A stretch of 54,111 nucleotides of DNA, taken from contig JAPLEZ010000134.1 of assembly GCA_026390935.1 (NCBI GenBank), forward strand, positions 1-54,111, written 5' to 3'. A model generated the notes under the pieces. It was given only the letters and a program-made list of their open reading frames with translations, was not told the origin of the DNA and searched no databases. Below, piece after piece: positions 39,959-47,298 of this stretch. A program made the position numbers and the translations under genes. Position 1 is the first letter of the stretch, and the number at the start of each line of letters is the position of its first letter. Source of the stretch: Bacteroidota bacterium (GTDB lineage: Bacteria; Bacteroidota; Bacteroidia; Flavobacteriales_C; GCA-002722245).

Positions 39959-42337
39959 ATGGATCTACAGAAGAGATCAAATGCTACTTTACGCTATTTA
40001 AATTGCTCACTGCGAAAAATCTTGTGGCTGATGCTTATTTGCATTGTATCAACCGGCAACCTATTTGCTTCGGGAGACGCCGATGTTTCCATTAGCACAG
40101 CTGCAACGGCAAATGGATCATGGAGTGCTCTTAGTGGTGGTGTTTACACTTTTACTCCAAGTGCAAATAGTGCAGTAATAATTAATACAGATATCCAAAA
40201 TCGACTGACAGGCACAGGATTCACTGCAGGAAGCATAACCATTCTAACAGCATGCAGCGGTACAGGAAGTCAATCTGGCAATGTTACCTTTGCCACCGGT
40301 ATAACTGCGGCCACTACGAGCACAACACAATTAACTTTCACTATCACTGCTGCTGGAAGCGTCACTATAGGCAGTTCCATAACGTTTACGCCTGGCTCCA
40401 ATGCTGGCACAGGATATCCAGCCACCAATATTGTTTTTACTGGTCCGTCGGGCGTTTCCATAAATCAGCCTATCAATAGCATTGGAGGAGCAACTACTGG
40501 CGTTTCTAGCACTGGAGGTTTTGGAGGAAACTTAACTTGCACTGCATCTTCAGGAATTGTAACGATTGGCAACAGTGTAACTCTGACTGGTGGAACTGGA
40601 GGAAGTGGTGGTGGTGCTGGTCCGGGAGGCACTGGAGGAGCAGTAACTTTATCAGGACAAAGCATTTCTATCACCCAAGGAATCAATTCATATGGTGGAG
40701 CCGGCAGCGGTACAGGAGCAGGAGGAACAGGAGGAACATTTTCTTTTACCTCTACTTCCACTACTGTAAGCATAGGCAATTCTGTCACTACGTCAGGAGG
40801 AGCTGGCGCTAGCTCTGGAGCAGGCGGAACAGGAGGCGCAATAACTATTACTGCTGCAACTACTGTCAGCGTTACTCAACCTGTGTATTCAGTAGGTGGA
40901 AATTCAGGCACAGGCGATGGTGGAAGTGGTGGCGCAGTAAGCATCACCTCCACAAGCGGTAACTTAACCATGAGCAATACAATAAATACAAGTGGAGGAA
41001 GCCCTGGAGGTGGTAGTAATAAAAATGGAGGAACAGGTGGAGCCGTTACTTTAACTGCAAGTAGTTCTCTAAATGTATCACAACCTATTTACGCTAATGC
41101 AGGAACACCAACTGGTTCGGGCACAGCTACTGGAGGTGCCGTAACTCTGGTTGGTACCGGAGGGATTACTTTATCAAATATTATTCAAACCACAGGTAGC
41201 ACAGCCGGGGGAGCTGTAACCATCAACGATGGCAACAGCACAATAACAACAGCTGGAGGTGCGAATGACGGACAAAATGGTAGCGCTTATTTTCAATGTG
41301 GATCGATCAACAAAACAGGTAGCGGTAACTTTAACTTAGCACATACGGGTAATTCATGGACGGGCTTCACCAAAATCACAGCCGGAAAATTAACACTTGG
41401 ATCAACCAGCACTATACCGGATGCAAGTCAACTTTATTTCAATGGTGGAAGATTGGTAATGGGGGCATTTAGCGAAACTGTGGGAACCGTGATGGTTAAT
41501 GATTATTCAGTGTTAGATCTTCCCGCGGGAAATTACACCCTAACCTGCTCTGCAAGTAACGGCGTAACCTGGACTACTGGAAAAAAGCTGGGAGTTAACA
41601 ACTGGATAGGTGGATATAATGGTACTGCTGCCGGTGGGTCGGATCCGAAATTCAGAATTGGAACTTCTACAGAATTAGATGCCACTCACTTGGCGGGCAT
41701 ATATTTCCGTAATGCTGGAGGCACTCATTACACGGCTACACAATTAGGAACAGGTTTAACTGGAGAAGTTGTTCCTACTGCTACTCTACCAGTTGAATTA
41801 ATCTCCTTCAATGCAAAGGAATACAAAGGACAAGTGGAATTAACATGGACTACCGCCAGCGAAATCAACAGCGATTACTTTGAAGTTTTCCGATCGGAAG
41901 ACAACATCACTTGGGAATTGATTGGCAAAATATCGGCTGCAGGCAACAGCAGTTCTTTATTAAATTATTCCTTCATGGATCACGAAGCTCCACCCGGAAT
42001 CTCTTACTACCAGCTAATAGAAAGAGATTTTGATGGAACCCAGCAAAAATCAAACATTGTTTATATTTCCAAAGACAGTGAAACAGCCTTTCAAGTATTT
42101 CCAAATCCGGTTCATGATTACAGCTTCATCACCTTTCATGCTGACAAAGAAAATATGTATTCTATGAAAGTTATTGATGCTTTGGGAAAATTAGTTTTTT
42201 CCACAGAAATATATGCTAATCGCGGTGAAAACTCCTATACTTTTTCAATGGAAAATTTTGCCAATGGCGTGTATTCTGTGCAGTTGTATAGCACTGAAAA
42301 ATTGATAAACACTGCCAAAGTGTTGAAATTGGATTGA
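39959..42337 (+). CDS. Large secreted glycine-rich repeat protein, T9SS cargo (copy 1)
   Basis: This surface or secreted protein of 792 residues has a long signal peptide (about 1-37, ILWLMLICIVSTGNLFASG). From about 150 to 420 come glycine-rich units of some 40 residues: a GGTGGAVT-type glycine loop, then a strand such as SITQGINSYGG or VSVTQPVYSVGG, the pattern of a beta-helix. At about 455-545 (SWTGFTKITAGKLTLGSTST) the sequence resembles autotransporter-associated beta-strand repeats. A bridge TLPVELISFNAKEYKGQVEL leads to the T9SS type A sorting domain (from about 713, VFPNPVHDYSF). Codon composition is richer in GGA/GGT than neighbours. A close paralogue follows 67 bp later. Confidence 0.85.
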   Translation: MDLQKRSNATLRYLNCSLRKILWLMLICIVSTGNLFASGDADVSISTAATANGSWSALSGGVYTFTPSANSAVIINTDIQNRLTGTGFTAGSITILTACSGTGSQSGNVTFATGITAATTSTTQLTFTITAAGSVTIGSSITFTPGSNAGTGYPATNIVFTGPSGVSINQPINSIGGATTGVSSTGGFGGNLTCTASSGIVTIGNSVTLTGGTGGSGGGAGPGGTGGAVTLSGQSISITQGINSYGGAGSGTGAGGTGGTFSFTSTSTTVSIGNSVTTSGGAGASSGAGGTGGAITITAATTVSVTQPVYSVGGNSGTGDGGSGGAVSITSTSGNLTMSNTINTSGGSPGGGSNKNGGTGGAVTLTASSSLNVSQPIYANAGTPTGSGTATGGAVTLVGTGGITLSNIIQTTGSTAGGAVTINDGNSTITTAGGANDGQNGSAYFQCGSINKTGSGNFNLAHTGNSWTGFTKITAGKLTLGSTSTIPDASQLYFNGGRLVMGAFSETVGTVMVNDYSVLDLPAGNYTLTCSASNGVTWTTGKKLGVNNWIGGYNGTAAGGSDPKFRIGTSTELDATHLAGIYFRNAGGTHYTATQLGTGLTGEVVPTATLPVELISFNAKEYKGQVELTWTTASEINSDYFEVFRSEDNITWELIGKISAAGNSSSLLNYSFMDHEAPPGISYYQLIERDFDGTQQKSNIVYISKDSETAFQVFPNPVHDYSFITFHADKENMYSMKVIDALGKLVFSTEIYANRGENSYTFSMENFANGVYSVQLYSTEKLINTAKVLKLD

Positions 42338-42404
42338 TCCACACAGAAGAAAAACACAACCTTTCTGCACGATTTTTCGTACTAATGGTAACAATCCAAT
42401 TTGT

Positions 42405-44807
42405 ATGAAAAATATATCATATCTAGTTGTACTGATTATTGCCTTTGCAAGCAAAGTCCTCTTTGCCTCAGGCAATGCGAACGTTGATATCAATAATAGT
42501 TCAGCAAATGGATCTTGGTCATATGCATCATCCACATACACATGGACTCCAAGTGCAAATAGCTCAATAATCAACTACACCGATATTCAAAATTGTTTTC
42601 TCGGCTCTGGTGCTTTAGGCGGATCAGGACTCAACTCCGCAGCAACCAATGGCGCTCACAGCATCACTATACTCACCGCTTGCAGTGGTGCGGGCAGTCA
42701 AAGTGGAAACGTCACCTTTACAAACGGAATCACTGCTGCAGTTACCAATTCATCTACAATGACTTTTACGATTACTGCAGCAGGGTCTATTACGGTTAGT
42801 AACTCTATTACCCTCACGCCAGCATCCAGTGGATCTGCGGGCTACCCGGGAGTTGCATTAACATGGACCGCCCCTTCAGGAATCACAATTAGTACAGCAG
42901 TTAATGTGAGCGGAGGTACTTCAACTGCAACGGCTGTAGGTGGTGCTGGAGGAGCAATTAATTTTACCTCTTCGGGAGGTTCAATACAAATATCAAACAC
43001 ATTAACAGCAAACGGAGGTATTGGAGGAACTGGAGGTGGCGCTGGTCATGGAGGCGCTGGAGGCGCAATTAATTTAACAGGAACATTTGTTTCCACAAGC
43101 GCTGCGATTTCAGCCACTGGCGGTCAAGGATCTGATAGTGGCGACGGTGCTGTTGGAGGAGCTGTGACTCTTACTGCATCATCCAGCTATATTTCTGTTG
43201 GCAACACGATTACTACCACCGGTGGCGTTGGTGGTGGTGGAAACAACGCAGCAGGATTTGGAGATGGAGGTGCTGGAGGCGCAATTACTTACACAGCTGT
43301 TACCTATTTAAACATCACCACTGCCCAAAATGCTTCAGGTGGCAGCGGCGCTGGAGGTGGCAATGGAGGAAACGGAGGTGCAATAACAGGCACAACAACT
43401 TCCAGCTACATTACTATTTCAAACACCATAACTTCCAATGGAGGAAGCTCTGGAGTAGGTGGATCCAACCAAAGCGGAGGAAATGGTGGCGCGATATCTT
43501 TTACTTCTGGCGATTATTACTCTGACAATACAGCGATGGCAAATTCTGGCGGGACCTGCACAGGAACAGGATCTTCTACAGGCGGAGCAATTACACTTGG
43601 CGGAACCGGAGGGATATCCATTTCAAACGGTATTACCAGTCAGGGCTACAGTGGCGCTTCACTTGCAGCCGCAAATTACGGAGCACTAATTTTAAATGAT
43701 GGAAATGTAACGGTTGGTGGAAATAACACAGGATATACAGGCGGCGCTTGGACAGTAGGGTCGATAGAAAAAAAAGGAGCCGGTAATTTTTCTCTTGCTT
43801 GTACTAACTCGCAATGGACTGGCGATACAAAAATAACGGCAGGTAAACTTACTTTAGGTGCTGCTGGAGTGATTAATGACGCAAGCCGTTTGAATTTCAA
43901 TGGAGGAAGATTAGTGATGGGTGCTTACAGTGAAACTGTTGGGACAATTATGGTATCAGATTATTCTGTGTTAGACTTACCTTCTGGTAACTATACTTTA
44001 ACTACTTCGGCAAGTAATGGCGTGACATGGACCACCGGAAAAAAATTAGGAATCAACTATTGGGGGGATGTTGGCAATAACTACAATGGCACAGGTGCAG
44101 GTGGTTCAGACCCCAAATTTATGAATGGTGCCAGTGCGGGTTTAGATGCCACTCATTTAGCTGCAATCTATTTCAGAAGGACTTCCAACGGATCAACTTA
44201 CACTGCTTCTCAGTTGGGAACAGGTGAGCTTGTACCAACTGGTACGCTACCGGTTGAACTAGTTTCTTTTTCTGCCATAAAAAATAATGATCAAGTTGAG
44301 GTGCTTTGGGAAACCGCATCAGAAATCAACAGTGAATATTTCGAAATTTTGCGTGCTGGAAGCGACTTGCAATGGGAAAGTATTGGTAAAGTAAATGCTG
44401 CGGGAAATAGCAATAAATTAATTGATTACAAATTCATTGATGCTTTTCCTGCTCCTGGCATTAACTACTATCAATTGGTGGAATATGATTTTGATGGTAA
44501 AAACCAAAAATCAAAAATAGTGTCCATTAATAGTGACAATGTTGTTGAAACAAAACTAAGCGCTTACCCTAATCCAACCAATGGTGCTACAACCTTTGAT
44601 TTCTATTCGGAAAAAGGTGGAACCTATTTTATAAAAGCATTTACGCAAGGCGGTGATCAAATTTACTCCGCCAGAATTTTTGGTATTCCAGGAGAAAATA
44701 AATTCAATCTTTCTCTAGCCGATTATTCCATTGGCATTTACACTTTTCAATTGTGTGACAACAATGAAAAACCTTTAGCTACTACAAAGGTCATTAAAGT
44801 TGATTAA
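42405..44807 (+). CDS. Large secreted glycine-rich repeat protein, T9SS cargo (copy 2)
   Basis: This is a tandem paralogue of the preceding gene, 800 residues, with the same order of parts. The signal peptide is about 1-22 (MKNISYLVVLIIAFASKVLFASG). Glycine-rich beta-helix units (about 160-430) are more asparagine- and serine-rich than in copy 1. An autotransporter-like block (about 460-550) has SQWTGDTKITAGKLTLG, then FNGGRLVMGAYSETVGTIMV, almost the same as in copy 1. The shared TLPVELVSFSA bridge follows, then the sorting domain (from about 720, AYPNPTNGATTFDF). It probably forms a fibre or adhesive layer at the surface; no enzyme motif is seen. Confidence 0.85.
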   Translation: MKNISYLVVLIIAFASKVLFASGNANVDINNSSANGSWSYASSTYTWTPSANSSIINYTDIQNCFLGSGALGGSGLNSAATNGAHSITILTACSGAGSQSGNVTFTNGITAAVTNSSTMTFTITAAGSITVSNSITLTPASSGSAGYPGVALTWTAPSGITISTAVNVSGGTSTATAVGGAGGAINFTSSGGSIQISNTLTANGGIGGTGGGAGHGGAGGAINLTGTFVSTSAAISATGGQGSDSGDGAVGGAVTLTASSSYISVGNTITTTGGVGGGGNNAAGFGDGGAGGAITYTAVTYLNITTAQNASGGSGAGGGNGGNGGAITGTTTSSYITISNTITSNGGSSGVGGSNQSGGNGGAISFTSGDYYSDNTAMANSGGTCTGTGSSTGGAITLGGTGGISISNGITSQGYSGASLAAANYGALILNDGNVTVGGNNTGYTGGAWTVGSIEKKGAGNFSLACTNSQWTGDTKITAGKLTLGAAGVINDASRLNFNGGRLVMGAYSETVGTIMVSDYSVLDLPSGNYTLTTSASNGVTWTTGKKLGINYWGDVGNNYNGTGAGGSDPKFMNGASAGLDATHLAAIYFRRTSNGSTYTASQLGTGELVPTGTLPVELVSFSAIKNNDQVEVLWETASEINSEYFEILRAGSDLQWESIGKVNAAGNSNKLIDYKFIDAFPAPGINYYQLVEYDFDGKNQKSKIVSINSDNVVETKLSAYPNPTNGATTFDFYSEKGGTYFIKAFTQGGDQIYSARIFGIPGENKFNLSLADYSIGIYTFQLCDNNEKPLATTKVIKVD

Positions 44808-44833
44808 TACGATTCCAATTTTTTTGCATTCAA

Positions 44834-44923
44834 TTATAATGTAAGAACACCTGCACTGACTTTACACCTCCTTTTATAATAGAAAGCAATAATTGATGCT
44901 AAAATAAAGCAAGCCCCGCCCAT
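44834..44923 (-). other. Possible 29-residue membrane peptide in a gene-free gap
   Basis: In the 320-bp gap between copy 2 and the SGNH gene, the minus strand holds a short frame, MGGACFILASIIAFYYKRR then CKVSAGVLTL. It has one hydrophobic helix followed by basic residues. It may be a small protein or the end of a decayed gene; at this length chance is quite possible. Otherwise this gap holds the leader hairpin at 45078. Confidence 0.15.
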
Positions 44924-45077
44924 AATTATTCCTTCAAAGACGCTCAAATAGATATTGCATATAACTCATATTCAATATTGTGGATAAATATAGGGGTGCC
45001 TTTTACAAGCTGATGCATGCTGAGGTCTTTCAATAAATAATTGCTAATGCTTTCTTTGACTTACCTGATAATCAGGT

Positions 45078-45108
45078 GGGCGAACGACAAAAGGAACTCG
45101 CCCTTTTT
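45078..45108 (+). terminator. Terminator-like hairpin in the leader of the SGNH gene
   Basis: GGGCGA (45078-45083) pairs with TCGCCC (45098-45103) and five T follow, only 20 bp before the ATG at 45128. Just upstream, ACCTGAT/AATCAGGT (45063-45077) forms another dyad that shares bases with it. The pair could act as an attenuator. It could also be the terminator of copy 2, though it lies 270 bp after that gene. Confidence 0.4.
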
Positions 45109-45127
45109 AGAAAATATTTATACCGCT

Positions 45128-47242
45128 ATGAAAAAAATTAAAATGCTATTCGTCATGGGTCTGCTTGCTAAAGGACTCATAGCACAAAATCCGATATCGT
45201 ACTACATTGACTTCGGACCCTCAACAGGAACTACAGGTGATACGGTGATGAATCCCGACGGTTTTGGTCACCACTGGAACAATATCACTAATGCAACATA
45301 CTCTGCACTAGCAACTCCCTTATTCGATAAAAGCAAAGTTCAAAAAGGAGCAACACTTACTTTAACTACATCATTCGGACTTAATGGTAAAGATGGTTTT
45401 GGAGGGCTTACCTCCTTGCCCGATTCTAACAAATTAGAAGACTTAGGTGTTGTTGCTGCCACCGAGGATTTCTTTTTCACCGACAGTGCTGGCTCAATGA
45501 TTTTTAAGGGCTTGAATCCTCAAAACAAATATATTTTTAGCGTTTTCGCCTCAAGAAGCAACGCATCAACACGCATTAGCAAATATACCTTTACAGGAAC
45601 TAATACCGTTTCGGGAACACTACAAACAAGTGGAAGCAATTTGGGTGGTGCAGGCATCAATGGAAACAACAGCACGATGTATATAACTGATAGCATCACA
45701 CCTGCTTCTGATGGCAGTATTTCTATGGATATTTCCATTGCACAAGGGACATTTGCTTATATCTGCGCTTTGAAAATAAGCGAGTATATTGGAGCACCTA
45801 TTGTAGCGGTATCCGGCTGCACAATGGATCCTAAAAAAATAGCTTTCTTCGGATCATCAGTAGCCAATGGAGTGGGCGCTTCAAATAATAACGGCTATCG
45901 TCAGCAATACAGCAATTATTTAAACAGCCTCTCAGAAGGATGGAGCGAAGTGAACAATTGTGTATCAGGCGACAATACGACCAACGCAAAAGTACGCTTT
46001 TACAAAAATTTCAACACCAGCACTGGTACAGGTAAATGCAGCAGGTATATCATCATTGCGTATTCAATGGGTAATGAAGGCCTGTCGGGTTCAAGCAATA
46101 AGCAAGCTGTACTGAATAAATTTAAAAACAACCTGTTGAATCTCATTGACTCGGCGAAGGCCTACGGGATGACTCCGGTCATTATGAATTGCTATCCGCG
46201 TGAAGATTATACCGCTTCCGATTACACTTACATCAAACAAATGAATAACATCATTCACACATTAAATGTTCCAAGCGCGAACTTCTTGGGAGCGATTGAT
46301 GATTTAAGCGGACAATGCCGATGGGCTGCCGGATATAAATCTGATGCCGCTCATCCAAACAACGCAGGACACAACGAATTTTATCGCTGCATGGTGCCTT
46401 CACTATTTAATGCACTGGATGCACAAAAACCCTTTCCTGAAAAAGTAACAGGAACAGAAATAAATATTGATAGCAGTTCTCAAATTGAATTCTCTCCAAT
46501 GAATATTCATCCCTTCACTTTCTCCTTCGATATAAAAACATCTTCCACTGGCACCATAGCTGCGTATACTACCGCTGATGCAACAGGAAAACTAACCATT
46601 GATTCCAACAGAAAACTAAACTATGTATTGAATGAAAGCACAAAAATAAGTGGATCAACAACTTTAACTAGCGACCAATTTCATACAGTAACACTCACGC
46701 ATTACTATGCTGCGGGTAAAACTTTCTTATATGTTGATGGTGCGCTGCAGGGATCATGCGATGAAAAAATAGCACCACTAAAATTTGTTCTTGCAAGCGA
46801 AAAAAACGCAGACTTCAGTCAGCTGTTTTTTTACCGAGCAGGTATGAATACCGATGAAATTGCAGCGATGAAATCCGGAAATTTTTTGCAATCAAGCTTA
46901 GAAGTGTACGCCCCACTTGATGGAAAAGCAAAGCAATTGGAGGATCAACTTAGCAATAAAGCCTTAAGTCTACTTACCTTGAGTAAAACGCCTCATTCCT
47001 TATCAAGCGCTAAAATTCAATGGAGCGATGAGATTAAAGTATTTCCCAATCCGGTAAACAACACTTTAAATATTGAGGGATTGAACAATATGGAACAGAT
47101 AGAAATTAGGAATGTAAACGGACAAACAATAAAAACATTTTCAGGCAATACAATCAATTTAAGTGAGCTAACACCTGGAATTTATTTTTTAAAAATTAGC
47201 AACGCAGGATTGAATCAATACTACCGCTTTGTAAAAGAATAA
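45128..47242 (+). CDS. SGNH/GDSL hydrolase with LamG-like and T9SS sorting domains
   Basis: This secreted esterase-like protein has 704 residues from the ATG at 45128, whose MKKIKMLFVMGLLAKGLIAQ is a signal peptide; an earlier frame start at 45041 precedes the leader hairpin and is rejected. The N-terminal beta domain (about 20-230) begins YYIDFGPSTGTTGD. The SGNH domain (about 233-440) has block I as FFGSSVANGVGAS (GSS instead of GDS), then NCVSGDNTTN, YSMGNEG and DAAHPNNAGH (about 405, the Asp-His pair). A LamG-like domain spans about 445-610, and the sorting tail starts near 637 (VFPNPVNNTLNIEGL). Probably it removes acyl groups from polysaccharide; substrate unknown. Confidence 0.85.
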   Translation: MKKIKMLFVMGLLAKGLIAQNPISYYIDFGPSTGTTGDTVMNPDGFGHHWNNITNATYSALATPLFDKSKVQKGATLTLTTSFGLNGKDGFGGLTSLPDSNKLEDLGVVAATEDFFFTDSAGSMIFKGLNPQNKYIFSVFASRSNASTRISKYTFTGTNTVSGTLQTSGSNLGGAGINGNNSTMYITDSITPASDGSISMDISIAQGTFAYICALKISEYIGAPIVAVSGCTMDPKKIAFFGSSVANGVGASNNNGYRQQYSNYLNSLSEGWSEVNNCVSGDNTTNAKVRFYKNFNTSTGTGKCSRYIIIAYSMGNEGLSGSSNKQAVLNKFKNNLLNLIDSAKAYGMTPVIMNCYPREDYTASDYTYIKQMNNIIHTLNVPSANFLGAIDDLSGQCRWAAGYKSDAAHPNNAGHNEFYRCMVPSLFNALDAQKPFPEKVTGTEINIDSSSQIEFSPMNIHPFTFSFDIKTSSTGTIAAYTTADATGKLTIDSNRKLNYVLNESTKISGSTTLTSDQFHTVTLTHYYAAGKTFLYVDGALQGSCDEKIAPLKFVLASEKNADFSQLFFYRAGMNTDEIAAMKSGNFLQSSLEVYAPLDGKAKQLEDQLSNKALSLLTLSKTPHSLSSAKIQWSDEIKVFPNPVNNTLNIEGLNNMEQIEIRNVNGQTIKTFSGNTINLSELTPGIYFLKISNAGLNQYYRFVKE

Positions 47243-47262
47243 TTGGTTGGATAAGATGAGCG

Positions 47263-47291
47263 AAAATAGGCTGCGGTAGTGCAGCCTATTT
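47263..47291. terminator. Two-way terminator between the SGNH gene and the regulator
   Basis: AAATAGGCTGC (47264-47274), six-base loop, GCAGCCTATTT (47281-47291) is a perfect 11-bp stem with A- and T-rich flanks. It lies in the 56-bp gap between convergent genes and can serve both. Confidence 0.8.
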
Positions 47292-47298
47292 CGTTTAC

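Noticed and set aside
40465-40788. Proline-rich minus-strand frame over the first glycine-rich T9SS gene
   Set aside because: Antisense of GGA/GGT repeats always gives proline-rich open frames; the plus-strand gene explains it.
40500-43600. Repeating glycine-rich DNA as a possible CRISPR or tandem-repeat array
   Set aside because: The repeats vary in length and sequence, stay in frame and encode a regular protein pattern; there are no constant repeats with unique spacers.
45041-45127. Earlier start for the SGNH hydrolase
   Set aside because: It would run through the leader hairpin and place the signal peptide 29 residues inside the protein; the ATG at 45128 starts directly with a signal peptide.
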